From Lachnospiraceae bacterium (GTDB lineage: Bacteria > Bacillota > Clostridia > Lachnospirales > Lachnospiraceae), in contig JAGAPK010000016.1 of NCBI GenBank assembly GCA_017623295.1, positions 38,962-102,961 on the forward strand: a stretch of DNA of 64,000 bases, in the 5' to 3' direction. Both the position numbers and the translations under genes were made by a program. This document shows, piece after piece, positions 7,949-16,581 of the stretch (positions within the stretch are counted from its first letter, which is position 1; every line of letters begins with the position of its first letter). The notes beneath the pieces are model-generated. The model saw only the letters and a program-made list of their open reading frames with translations, was not told where the DNA came from and searched no databases.

Positions 7949-8815
7949 TTACTCCTTTGGAAATAAATAAAGTGTATTACTTGATGCATCATAACGGTAA
8001 TATTGCCCCTGTGCCGTCAGCTTCTGTATCTGAGCCTGCACATCCCCTATCTGCATTGCCATATTTTGAATTTTATCTGATATGTCTATCATATTTTGCT
8101 CCATTGTCGCTTTTAAAGAACCTTCCACTTCATTAATCTTGGTTCTCAATTCCTTATCCGCTGTTTCCAATGCTGCAATTTTATTGTACAGATTGGTAAT
8201 ATCTGTATTGACATTAGCAATCTGTACACTGACAGCTGCCATCTGTTCCTGTATCTGCGGAATCGTTTCTGCCCGCATAACATTTACGATATCTTTCAAA
8301 TCATACAACTGTGTCTGTGTTTCCTGCAGTCTGGTAACAAGCTGCGTGATATCTGCTGTAATCTCATTTATCTGGGTTTGCAGTCCTTCCGTATCTTCTT
8401 CCTGTGTGGTCTGTACACTTTCCAATGTTTCTTTAATAATCGTCATGGATTCCAGTAATTCACTTACTTTATCTTCCAGATACTGAATGGTTGTAAGATA
8501 TTGCTGCTTGAGTTCCTCATCTTCCGGAGAAGCCATAATTTCCTCCTGCTTCACTTCAAACGTTTCCACCATCATTTCACTTTCCAAATCCATTTCTTCA
8601 TCGAAATTCATTCCTTCCAGACCTGCTTCTTCCATAATCGTTTTCTCTGCATTTGATTGCTCTGTTTTTTTCTGCCAGAGTAATAACAGGCATAAAATAA
8701 TAATCACAAGCACTACTACACCCAGCATGCAGAAAGTCAAAAGGCTTCCTCCTCGTTCCGAATGATTTCGTCTTTCGTTGACAAATTCTGACACCCTTGT
8801 CATAAATTCTTCCAT
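7949..8815 (-). CDS. Membrane-anchored coiled-coil protein
   Basis: A 288-residue single-pass membrane protein. The ATG at 8815 is chosen because AGGGAG lies just upstream; the frame is open further 5' without a ribosome site. Residues ~1-22 are polar, then LLTFCMLGVVVLVIIILCLLLLW forms a membrane helix, so the long C-terminal part is probably outside the cell. Residues ~60-265 are rich in heptad-like Leu/Ile spacing (LEDKVSELLES, LQTQINEITADITQLVTRLQ), predicting a long coiled coil. The protein ends in a small Tyr-rich tail (YYRYDASSNTLYLFP). It precedes two secreted paralogues and may display or assemble them; that is inference. Confidence 0.6.
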   Translation of the reverse strand: MEEFMTRVSEFVNERRNHSERGGSLLTFCMLGVVVLVIIILCLLLLWQKKTEQSNAEKTIMEEAGLEGMNFDEEMDLESEMMVETFEVKQEEIMASPEDEELKQQYLTTIQYLEDKVSELLESMTIIKETLESVQTTQEEDTEGLQTQINEITADITQLVTRLQETQTQLYDLKDIVNVMRAETIPQIQEQMAAVSVQIANVNTDITNLYNKIAALETADKELRTKINEVEGSLKATMEQNMIDISDKIQNMAMQIGDVQAQIQKLTAQGQYYRYDASSNTLYLFPKE

Positions 8816-9135
8816 ACTTTTCTCCCTTCCAGATTTTGTTTTTACCATAAATAAATTGGTTGAACTTCTGGCGAATTGCCTGATAATATCGTCACGCAGA
8901 TATAAGAAATATCCAAAAGACATTAGATATTCAGATTGCTTCAAAAGGTTGTAAAGACACGATATCAGAATCATTTTATAAATGCAATATCGGAAATTTG
9001 TACAAAGTTTTTCATAAAAAAATCGGAAACACACCGTTTGCCCCGATGTTTTCCGACTTTTTATCTGTCAATAAATTTCCCAAAAATATCCCTTAAATAA
9101 ATATTTCAGAAACTATTCATATATGACTATATTGA
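8816..9135. other. Non-coding spacer between map and the coiled-coil gene
   Basis: No gene was found here. It holds a terminator for map (9014-9062) and a possible minus-strand promoter, TTGCAT (8967-8972) 17 bases before TATCGT (8944-8949). That promoter would give a leader of roughly 120 bases for the coiled-coil gene. The promoter call is weak. Confidence 0.4.
9014..9062 (-). terminator. Intrinsic terminator downstream of map
   Basis: Complementary arms TCGGAAA (9023-9029) and TTTCCGA (9050-9056) enclose a 20-base loop. Flanking A and T runs on both sides would give a U-tract in either direction. On the minus strand it terminates the GH9-map transcript. Confidence 0.65.
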
Positions 9136-10008
9136 TTACCATGTAAGAATTTCATAACCATCTTCGGTAACAGCGACAGTCACTTCCCACTGAGCTGATG
9201 GCAACCCATCATCTGTGAACACAATCCAGTCTGTTTCCTCGTCAATATAAATGTCTGCCTTACCCATATTCACCATAGGTTCAATGGTAAATACCATACC
9301 CGGAACCATCAGCATTTCTGTTCCTTTTGGAGTAACATAGCTGACAAAAGGTTCTTCATGGAATTCCAGACCAACTCCATGACCACCGATTTCACGTACA
9401 ATAGAATAGCCGTGTGCTTTGGCATGGTCGTTGATTGCCTGTGCCATATCACCGAGAAAATTCCAAGGTTTTACCTGTTCCAAACCAATGTCAATACATT
9501 CTCTTGCTACTTCTACCAGCTTCTTTGTTTCCGGTGCTACATTGCCAAACATAAACATTCTGGAGGAATCTGAAAAATAACCGTTGTAAATGGTAGAAAC
9601 ATCCACGTTTACAATATCTCCATCTTTCAGAATATCTTTTTCGGACGGAATACCATGACAAACCTGATTGTTCAGAGAGGTACAGACACTCTTTGGGAAG
9701 CCCTGATAACCAAGCGGCGCCGGAATACCACCCATTTCAACCGTTTTCTGATGCACCATCTGATTGATTTCTTCCGTGCTCATACCTACTTTGATATGCT
9801 CTGCCACATAATCTAAAATTGCAATATTAATTTTGCTGCTTTCACGAATGCCCTGTATCTGCTCCGGTGTTTTAATCATGTCATGATTCGGCACGATGTG
9901 TCCCTGCAACGAATACTGCTCTATTTTCTCATCCATTGCCATATGACAAGTTTTGTATTTACGACCACTCTGACACCAGCACAGATCGTTCCGTCCTAAT
10001 TTTTTCAT
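9136..10008 (-). CDS. map: Methionine aminopeptidase type I with N-terminal SEC-C motif
   Basis: Removes the initiator methionine from nascent proteins. The first ~35 residues carry a SEC-C-like zinc motif (GRNDLCWCQSGRKYKTCH), a feature of a MetAP subclass common in clostridia. The catalytic domain shows the metal ligands: Asp in VDVSTIYNG and DSSRMF, His in GGHGVGLEFHEEP, Glu in FTIEPMV and a C-terminal Glu in WEVTVAV. Length 290 aa fits the extended form. The ATG at 10008 has AGGAG nine bases upstream. The gene begins 12 bases after the GH9 stop, so the two are probably co-transcribed although unrelated in function. Confidence 0.95.
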   Translation of the reverse strand: MKKLGRNDLCWCQSGRKYKTCHMAMDEKIEQYSLQGHIVPNHDMIKTPEQIQGIRESSKINIAILDYVAEHIKVGMSTEEINQMVHQKTVEMGGIPAPLGYQGFPKSVCTSLNNQVCHGIPSEKDILKDGDIVNVDVSTIYNGYFSDSSRMFMFGNVAPETKKLVEVARECIDIGLEQVKPWNFLGDMAQAINDHAKAHGYSIVREIGGHGVGLEFHEEPFVSYVTPKGTEMLMVPGMVFTIEPMVNMGKADIYIDEETDWIVFTDDGLPSAQWEVTVAVTEDGYEILTW

Positions 10009-10020
10009 AATTGATTGCTC

Positions 10021-11631
10021 CTATCTGTTAAAATATGCTGTTACAAAAACCGCCGGCGAATTCCAGTAAATTGTAATCTCATTTAAAGAATAACACATAA
10101 CATGATCCAGATAACATTTCATCGGCGGTGTGCCCTGTGGAATGTTCTGAATCGCTGTCTCATCATAAGGAATACCGGATGGTCCACCACTTACCCAGCC
10201 AGGCATTGGTAATTCAATGCCATCACATTCCGTCGGTCTGTTGTGCGGATTCTTATATGCATTTTCTCCATATCCGGTCACATAGCTGTAACCTACTGCG
10301 TTGGTTCCAAGCAAATAATGTAACTGGGCAAGTGCCGTATTTTCATAAACCGCTTTCCGTTCTTCCAGTAAAACACAAGCAAGCACTAATAGCATTCCAC
10401 GATTCAGCACTACCATATTGCTGCCCCAGACATAATCTTCCGGTTTCATGGCTACCAGATAACCATTTTCTTCACTGAGCTTTGTTAAGCGGTCTGCTTC
10501 TGCCAGAACAATATCACAAAATTCTTTGCGAAGTTTTTCCGGTGTCTGTTTCTTTGCATCTGTTAAAATTGCCATAGAAGCAAGTCCCGATACATCCGTC
10601 CAGCCAAAATCAGTTTTGCATAAATTTTCTTTGCTTAATTCTTCTAATGCGTTCTTATATTTTTCTTCTCCGGTTGCAACAAACATTTCTGCTGCCGCCC
10701 AGAGTCTTTCATCTTTATCACAGACATCATCGTATTCACCGGTATTGCAATTCTCCGGGTTTTTGAATCCAATATATTCCGGATGTTTCTCCAACCAACC
10801 CCAGGCTTTCTTTGCCGCATCCATCATTTTATCTGCAAAAGCTTTGTCATATACCGCATACACCCTGGATGCCAATGCCATCGAAGCAGCATAATCCGCT
10901 GTCGCCATCGACGAAACCGGGAATAAATAGAACTGACTCTTATCTTCCTCCGGCATCATAAAATCGGCATGCATAGCAGAAGTCAGTTTATGATAAGCAC
11001 CACCTTCTTCATCCTGCATTTTTAACATCCATTCCAGTTCATAGCGACATTCATTTAAAATATCCGGCACACCATTACCGCTCTCCGGTATATTGATTTC
11101 TTCCTGAAAACTTTCCGGGAAAAGCATAAACGCATAAAGAAGATGTGCAACAGCTACTGCTGCCGGAGAAATATATCGTCCGAAATCTCCCGCATCATGC
11201 CAGCCCCCATTTACTTCCTTGCTGATTTCATGATTCTCCCACAGCTTTGCTTCGCCGGTGTGACAACATGCGTGAGTATAAACACCTGCATGTTTTTCCT
11301 CTAAAGCACAACCACATCTTTGATAATACAAAGCTTTCAATAAATCTTTCTGCAAAGGTTTGTAAAGTTTATCAGCAATTTCAAAATGATAAGATACATC
11401 GCCAGTATTATCTTTTATAATATAAATTCCCGGTTCTTTTACTTCTGAAAAATCAGCAATTGAAACCTCATCCTGTGATGACTCGTCTAATCCAAAAGCT
11501 ACTGCTTCTTTTTCTAAAACTGTTTTTTCTTCCCCATTTACAATCTGTATTACCCGGAAACTGTTTCCCTTTGTCAAAACAGCTTTTTTCTGAGCTTCTA
11601 TTAAATACCCCACTTGATTTAATGCTATCAT
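10021..11631 (-). CDS. Glycoside hydrolase family 9 (cellulase-type), intracellular
   Basis: A 537-residue GH9 enzyme with an N-terminal Ig-like cellulase domain (ALNQVGYL at the start) followed by the (alpha/alpha)6 barrel. The catalytic base region is GWHDAGDFGRY. The GH9 active-site signature around NPHNRPTE and the C-terminal acid Glu in SLNEITIYWNSP are both present. GH9 enzymes cleave beta-1,4-glucans; without a signal peptide this one probably acts on imported oligosaccharides in the cytoplasm, perhaps as an exo-glucosidase or glucosaminidase. The ATG at 11631 has GGGAG six bases upstream and begins at the conserved IALNQVGY. Substrate is not decided by the sequence. Confidence 0.85.
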   Translation of the reverse strand: MIALNQVGYLIEAQKKAVLTKGNSFRVIQIVNGEEKTVLEKEAVAFGLDESSQDEVSIADFSEVKEPGIYIIKDNTGDVSYHFEIADKLYKPLQKDLLKALYYQRCGCALEEKHAGVYTHACCHTGEAKLWENHEISKEVNGGWHDAGDFGRYISPAAVAVAHLLYAFMLFPESFQEEINIPESGNGVPDILNECRYELEWMLKMQDEEGGAYHKLTSAMHADFMMPEEDKSQFYLFPVSSMATADYAASMALASRVYAVYDKAFADKMMDAAKKAWGWLEKHPEYIGFKNPENCNTGEYDDVCDKDERLWAAAEMFVATGEEKYKNALEELSKENLCKTDFGWTDVSGLASMAILTDAKKQTPEKLRKEFCDIVLAEADRLTKLSEENGYLVAMKPEDYVWGSNMVVLNRGMLLVLACVLLEERKAVYENTALAQLHYLLGTNAVGYSYVTGYGENAYKNPHNRPTECDGIELPMPGWVSGGPSGIPYDETAIQNIPQGTPPMKCYLDHVMCYSLNEITIYWNSPAVFVTAYFNR

Positions 11632-11657
11632 ATTAATCTCCCACAATCATTCAGCTA

Positions 11658-11691
11658 TAAATGGCAGCCAGTAATACCGACTGCCATTTTA
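11658..11691 (-). terminator. Possible terminator between the MCP gene and GH9
   Basis: AAATGGCAG and CTGCCATTT are complementary around a ~13-base loop. The minus-strand T-tract is only three bases; on the plus strand it is four. Weak terminator or transcript-stability hairpin. Confidence 0.4.
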
Positions 11692-11728
11692 TTAACATTC
11701 CAATACCTCTTATGTAACAATTCTGCCA

Positions 11729-12694
11729 CTATTTTGCTTCCGAAATTTTCTGGATTAACGGCTCTGCCTGTTCCATCATGTTGGAAATATCTTCGTAGAT
11801 AAATCCTTTCTCTGTCATCAGACTCTTCAGTTCCTCAATATTAATCATAACCTGTGTATACTGTTCTTCATAAGAATTTACTTCTTTCTGTAAAGTTCCA
11901 ACCTGACCGGAACATTCTACAATAACCTGATTAATATCTTTCTGAACATCTTTTACGCCATCGACAGAAGTGGCAATGTTCTCAAAAATTTTCTCTGTAT
12001 TTTCCGTCTGCTCATTGGAAGAATCTAATGCTTTTCTGGCATCCTGCAAAGAATTTGTCAGACTTTCAGAACTTTTCTGCAAGCCTTCCATACTCTTATT
12101 TACATCGCCAACCAATTCTTTGATATCAACAGACAATTTGGTTACTTCATCTGCAACTACCGCAAAACCTCTACCATGCTCACCGGCTCTTGCCGCTTCA
12201 ATAGATGCGTTCAACGCTAACATGTTAGTCTGATTTGCTACACCAACAATGCTTAACATGGTATTTTTAATTTCTTCAAAGCCTTTCTGAAATTCATCAT
12301 AAATCTTACCAATTTCTTCGAATTTAGCTTCTACTTCTTTAGAATTATCTTTCAGCTTTGCAATATCAGCCATAGCCTCTTTTGAAACTTCTGTAACATT
12401 CTGGATTACATTGCTGAACTCTTCTGACATTGCATCAATTCGATTGAATTCCTGTTGAAAAGAATCAATTGCCTGACTCACTTTTGCATTATTTTCAATT
12501 ACCTCGCCATAGGAATCACGTACTTTATCAATTTCACGTACTGTCTTAACCTCTTCTTCTACCAGCTGTTCCTTTTTATCCATAACAAAACGGCTTAAGA
12601 AAGACATTGCATGTAATGCTTCTTTTGCATCCGGCTGTTGTGAAACGACAGTTTCTACTTCCTGTACATTCTTTTCTTTTTTTCTTCCAAACAT
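11729..12694 (-). CDS. Soluble methyl-accepting chemotaxis-type protein
   Basis: A 321-residue cytoplasmic chemoreceptor-like protein. No transmembrane segment or periplasmic domain is present; a short N-terminal linker leads directly into a long signalling coiled coil. The invariant hairpin tip is clear near residues 148-185 ([24 protein letters not shown], then [10 protein letters not shown]), the region that contacts CheA and CheW. It starts 11 bases after the FIST gene upstream. Sensor and transducer are therefore separate polypeptides that probably form one receptor. No other chemotaxis gene is in the window, so the output could be motility or another CheA-type pathway. Confidence 0.88.
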   Translation of the reverse strand: MFGRKKEKNVQEVETVVSQQPDAKEALHAMSFLSRFVMDKKEQLVEEEVKTVREIDKVRDSYGEVIENNAKVSQAIDSFQQEFNRIDAMSEEFSNVIQNVTEVSKEAMADIAKLKDNSKEVEAKFEEIGKIYDEFQKGFEEIKNTMLSIVGVANQTNMLALNASIEAARAGEHGRGFAVVADEVTKLSVDIKELVGDVNKSMEGLQKSSESLTNSLQDARKALDSSNEQTENTEKIFENIATSVDGVKDVQKDINQVIVECSGQVGTLQKEVNSYEEQYTQVMINIEELKSLMTEKGFIYEDISNMMEQAEPLIQKISEAK

Positions 12695-12705
12695 AACTTC
12701 CCCTC

Positions 12706-13797
12706 CTATTCAAATACAGCACAGACCATTGTCTGATTTACATGCTGGTTATTAAACTGTTCTCCACCGCCAACGATACCGGCATGATTTCCTAAACTTG
12801 CCATACCTTTTGCATAAGTACCGAAATATCCCTTCTGATCATACAGAAGATAACGATAAATACAGTCGATTGAAAGTACGAGAGAAATATGTTTCATTTC
12901 TGACTTAATGTTATCTCTTGTTCTGATTTCAGATTCTTCATAATCCCCAAGCTCTAAGAAATACATACAGTCATTTTTGTTAATTCTCTTATAATTCTGT
13001 AAAGAACCATCTGCTTCCAGTTTGTTCATGGATGCGATAAATACCTGATCACCAACAGCTCTTCCCATCGGGTTAAGCAATACGTTGTCTACGATTTTAT
13101 CTTTCGGAATACCAATCTCTTTGCTGTATACTTCAGCTGCCGGTCTTCCATCCAGTTCCACAACTGCTTTTTTGGAAACATCTACTTTGGTTGCAAAATG
13201 AGCGACTCCGTCTGCTCTCTTCTGATAAATATTCTCTTTATAAACTTTAACTCTGCCTGTTGTATTTTTAATTACTGCATAGGCGCAGGCATTTTCATAT
13301 ATTTTACCATTATAAGCTACAATACTTGGCTTGCCTTCCGGTACACCAAATACCGTACCGCCTGCTAACTGAACACCCTTTTTCTCGATAACTGCCTGGA
13401 AAGTTGTTACAAGCATTTCTTCTGCACAAGTACAGAATTCAATACAAACAGTATTATCTCTTCCCGGTGATACCTTATTAATGTTCTTCTCCAATTCGCC
13501 GATTGCTGCGATTGGGCAGCTGCTAACATTCTCAATTACACCCGCACTTACATTTGCATCCTGGAATAAACCAACAACTACTAGCTGGCCGTCACCAACC
13601 GAGCCATTCGCCAGACTTGTTCCTATTGTGCCAATGGATAACGCTTCCGGATATTTTTCTTTTAATAACGCTGCGACATCTGCCGCTGCCTCGTATGGAG
13701 ACATGAAAATAATCAAACTCGGCGATGTTAACCCTTGTGTAGCCGCAGAAACTGCACTTTGCGGATTTCCTTTTCCTATTCCAACAAATGATTTCAT
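12706..13797 (-). CDS. FIST N/C domain sensory protein
   Basis: A 363-residue protein with tandem FIST_N and FIST_C domains, a family proposed to bind small ligands such as amino acids. The N-terminal domain opens with [14 protein letters not shown] and contains [25 protein letters not shown]. The C-terminal domain includes [16 protein letters not shown] and ends with [16 protein letters not shown]. There is no signal peptide or membrane segment. The ATG at 13797 has GGGAGGG upstream. It is the promoter-proximal partner of the soluble chemoreceptor. Ligand unknown. Confidence 0.85.
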   Translation of the reverse strand: MKSFVGIGKGNPQSAVSAATQGLTSPSLIIFMSPYEAAADVAALLKEKYPEALSIGTIGTSLANGSVGDGQLVVVGLFQDANVSAGVIENVSSCPIAAIGELEKNINKVSPGRDNTVCIEFCTCAEEMLVTTFQAVIEKKGVQLAGGTVFGVPEGKPSIVAYNGKIYENACAYAVIKNTTGRVKVYKENIYQKRADGVAHFATKVDVSKKAVVELDGRPAAEVYSKEIGIPKDKIVDNVLLNPMGRAVGDQVFIASMNKLEADGSLQNYKRINKNDCMYFLELGDYEESEIRTRDNIKSEMKHISLVLSIDCIYRYLLYDQKGYFGTYAKGMASLGNHAGIVGGGEQFNNQHVNQTMVCAVFE

Positions 13798-13832
13798 TGT
13801 TTACCCTCCCAGATGTTTTTTATACCTCTGCT

Positions 13833-13861
13833 ATTATACCTTTATTTCAGAATTTTTACAA
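13833..13861 (-). promoter_or_regulatory. Promoter of the FIST-MCP operon
   Basis: On the minus strand TTGTAA (13856-13861) and a consensus TATAAT (13833-13838) are 17 bases apart, about 35 bases before the FIST start codon. Confidence 0.65.
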
Positions 13862-13883
13862 TATTTTACACCAAAAGACTGAC

Positions 13884-13921
13884 AAAAGGCTGACAATACG
13901 TTTAAATACGCTTTGCCAGCC
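13884..13921 (-). terminator. Terminator downstream of rpe
   Basis: GGCTG-CAA and TTG-CAGCC arms (13888-13921) pair with one mismatch around an A/T-rich loop that is itself palindromic. On the minus strand TTTT follows. It closes the arabinose/pentose operon before the FIST promoter. Confidence 0.5.
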
Positions 13922-13937
13922 AATTTACACATTAATA

Positions 13938-14588
13938 TTAAAATTTGTTGAGAATATTTTTCACGTTTTCAGTAATATTTCCGCCAAAAACCGAAGACCC
14001 CGCTACAATAACATTCGCTCCTGCTTCTAACACAATATGCACGTTATCCTGCGTGATTCCACCATCTACCTGAATATCCAGAGAAAGTCCCATTTCCTCT
14101 GCCATCTGGCGTGCCTCTTTAACACGTTCTGTAGATTCCGGAATGTATTTCTGACCGCCAAATCCCGGTTCTACCGTCATCATCAGAAGCATATCAATTT
14201 TCGCAAGATAAGGTTTTAATGCTTCCACCGGTGTTCCCGGTTTAATAGAAAGACCAGCTTTACAACCATTCTTATGAATCAGGTCTATCACGGCATCTGC
14301 ATCTTTGGTTGCTTCCAGATGAAATGTAATAATGTCTGCACCGCATTTTGCAAATTCTTCAATATAGCGCTCCGGCTCTACAATCATAAGATGAACATCA
14401 AAAACCTTTTCCGTTACAGAGCGAATCGAAGAAATAACCGGCATACCGAAAGAAATAGATGGTACAAAAATGCCGTCCATAACGTCAATGTGTATATAAT
14501 GAGCCCCCGCCTTATCTGCTTCCTCAATCTGCTGTCCTAAAATACTAAAGTCTGCAGCAAGAATGGATGGTGACAATAATCTTTTCAT
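13938..14588 (-). CDS. rpe: Ribulose-phosphate 3-epimerase
   Basis: Interconverts D-ribulose 5-phosphate and D-xylulose 5-phosphate. It is a 216-residue TIM barrel with the metal/catalytic motifs HIDVMDGIFVP, HLMIVEP, FHLEAT, MTVEPGFGGQ and QVDGGI. The ATG at 14588 has AGAGGAG five bases upstream. It sits at the end of the transketolase-arabinose genes. Because L-ribulose-5-phosphate epimerase yields xylulose 5-phosphate, Rpe and transketolase supply the next steps. A weak hairpin between tkt and rpe may modulate its level. Confidence 0.96.
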   Translation of the reverse strand: MKRLLSPSILAADFSILGQQIEEADKAGAHYIHIDVMDGIFVPSISFGMPVISSIRSVTEKVFDVHLMIVEPERYIEEFAKCGADIITFHLEATKDADAVIDLIHKNGCKAGLSIKPGTPVEALKPYLAKIDMLLMMTVEPGFGGQKYIPESTERVKEARQMAEEMGLSLDIQVDGGITQDNVHIVLEAGANVIVAGSSVFGGNITENVKNILNKF

Positions 14589-14663
14589 AAAAACTCCTCT
14601 TTAAACGTCATAAGAAGAATGACCCCTCAGAGCCATTCTTCCTACAATATACACTATTTGCTG

Positions 14664-15605
14664 TTATTTTACAAATTCTTTTACTTTTGCATAAATGCCT
14701 TTGCCATCTAAGCCGTATTTTTCTACCAGAGCTGCTGCCGGTCCGGATTCACCGAATATATCCTGCATACCAATCTTCATAACCGGAGTAGGAAGCTTCT
14801 CGCATAAGCAGTCGCAAACTGCACTGCCAAGTCCACCGATTACGGAATGTTCTTCTGCTGTTACGACTTTACCAGTCTTCTTAGCAGATGCCAAAATAAG
14901 TTCTTCATCCAATGGCTTAATCGTATGAATGTTAATCACTTCTGCGTTAATACCGTCTGCTGCAAGCATTTCTGCTGCATCCAAAGCAGATGCTACCGTA
15001 ATACCGGTTGCTACAATAGTAACATCTGTACCTTCTTTTAAAAGGACACCTTTACCAATTTCAAATTTATAATCCGGTGTATCATTCACTACCGGAACAG
15101 CAGCACGGCCAAATCTTAAATATACAGGTCCCTGCATTTCCATCGCTGCTCTGACTGCTGCTCTTGCTTCTACATCATCAGACGGAACAATAACAGTCAT
15201 TCCCGGAATTGTTCTCATAAGTGCTACGTCTTCGTTACACTGATGGGTTGCACCATCTTCACCTACTGTAATACCGGCATGAGTTGCACCGATTTTGACA
15301 TTCAGATGCGGATAACCGATAGAGTTACGAATCTGTTCGAAGTTACGTCCTGCTGCAAACATAGCAAAAGAACTGATAAAAGGAATTTTACCACAGGTGG
15401 CAAGACCTGCTGCAATACCTGTCATATTACATTCTGCAATACCACAATCGATGTGACGATCCGGATATGCTTTCTGGAAAACACTTGTTTTCGTTGCGCC
15501 TGCAAGGTCAGCATCCAGAACTACCAGATTCGGATATTCAGCGCCACACTCAGCAAGTGCATTACCATAACTTTCTCTTGTAGCAATTTTCTTTACATCT
15601 GCCAT
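14664..15605 (-). CDS. Transketolase, C-terminal subunit
   Basis: The pyrimidine-binding and C-terminal domains of a split transketolase (313 aa). Visible features are FISSFAMFAAGRNFEQIRNS and GATHAGITVGEDGATHQ in the Pyr domain and the C-terminal transketolase domain (VVTAEEHSVIGGLGSAV). It works with the N-terminal subunit encoded just upstream to move two-carbon units between sugar phosphates in the non-oxidative pentose-phosphate pathway. Its ATG overlaps the upstream stop by one base (TAATG), indicating translational coupling. Split transketolases are common in clostridia and archaea. Confidence 0.93.
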   Translation of the reverse strand: MADVKKIATRESYGNALAECGAEYPNLVVLDADLAGATKTSVFQKAYPDRHIDCGIAECNMTGIAAGLATCGKIPFISSFAMFAAGRNFEQIRNSIGYPHLNVKIGATHAGITVGEDGATHQCNEDVALMRTIPGMTVIVPSDDVEARAAVRAAMEMQGPVYLRFGRAAVPVVNDTPDYKFEIGKGVLLKEGTDVTIVATGITVASALDAAEMLAADGINAEVINIHTIKPLDEELILASAKKTGKVVTAEEHSVIGGLGSAVCDCLCEKLPTPVMKIGMQDIFGESGPAAALVEKYGLDGKGIYAKVKEFVK

Positions 15606-16444
15606 TAGTTTGCACCTCCTAATTTTGCACCAATTTTCTCCAAATCTGCCATTGCAATCTGGTATTCATCATCATTCGGAGCTTTTCCATGCCATCCCGC
15701 ATTATTCTCCATGAAAGAAACACCTTTACCTTTTACTGTTTTACAAACGATAGCAGTCGGCATACCTTTGGTATTTCTTGCTTCTTTAAAAGCAGCATCA
15801 ATCTGGTCAAAATCATTTCCATCAATATCAATTACATGGAAATTGAATGCTTCGAATTTTTTATCAATTGGATAAGGAGAACAAACATCATCAATCTTAC
15901 CATCAATCTGTAAACCATTATTGTCTACGATAACAACGAGATTGTCCAGCTTTCTGTGTCCGGCAAACATTGCTGCTTCCCAAACCTGTCCTTCCTGAAT
16001 TTCGCCGTCACCAAGTAATGTATAAACACGGAAGTCTTTGTTATCTAATTTTGCAGCAAGTGCCATACCAACTGCTGCGGAAATACCCTGTCCAAGAGAA
16101 CCGGAAGACATATCAACACCCGGTGTTTCCTGCATACAAGGATGTCCCTGTAAATAAGAGCCCACATGACGAAGTGTTTTCAAATCTTCTACCGGGAAAA
16201 ATCCACGATTTGCCAAAGCGGAATATAATCCAGGTGCTGTATGTCCTTTGGACAAAACAAAACGGTCTCTGTCTGCTTTCTTAGGATCTTTCGGATCAAT
16301 ATTCATTTCCTCGAAATAAAGATAGGTAAAAATGTCTGCCGCAGATAAGGAACCGCCCGGATGACCGGCTTTTGCACTGTGTACTGCTGTTACAATACCT
16401 TTACGAACTTCATTAGCTGTTTTCTGTAACTCTAATTTGTTCAT
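15605..16444 (-). CDS. Transketolase, N-terminal (thiamine diphosphate-binding) subunit
   Basis: The PP domain of a split transketolase (279 aa). The thiamine diphosphate motif GDGEIQEGQVWEA ends in the expected VDNNGLQ, and HPGGSLS and DRFVLSKGH complete the active site. The ATG at 16444 has GGAGG six bases upstream; a longer frame to 16522 lacks a ribosome site. It lies in the arabinose locus, where xylulose 5-phosphate from the L-arabinose route would be its substrate. Confidence 0.94.
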   Translation of the reverse strand: MNKLELQKTANEVRKGIVTAVHSAKAGHPGGSLSAADIFTYLYFEEMNIDPKDPKKADRDRFVLSKGHTAPGLYSALANRGFFPVEDLKTLRHVGSYLQGHPCMQETPGVDMSSGSLGQGISAAVGMALAAKLDNKDFRVYTLLGDGEIQEGQVWEAAMFAGHRKLDNLVVIVDNNGLQIDGKIDDVCSPYPIDKKFEAFNFHVIDIDGNDFDQIDAAFKEARNTKGMPTAIVCKTVKGKGVSFMENNAGWHGKAPNDDEYQIAMADLEKIGAKLGGAN

Positions 16445-16481
16445 CACAAACCTCCATATTACTGTTTTCATTATTATGACA

Positions 16482-16515
16482 GGAAAATAGAGTAGCATAG
16501 TACTATCTATTTTCC
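16482..16515. repeat. Inverted repeat between araD and the transketolase genes
   Basis: GGAAAATAG (16482-16490) and CTATTTTCC (16507-16515) form a perfect nine-base stem, with a further GTA/TAC pairing inside. No T-tract follows on the minus strand, so it is more likely an mRNA-processing or stability hairpin, or an operator, than a terminator. Confidence 0.45.
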
Positions 16516-16581
16516 CACTCATTCAACATCATATCATAATACCTGATTTCTCTCTACTAAAAAATTGCTTTTCCATATCAT

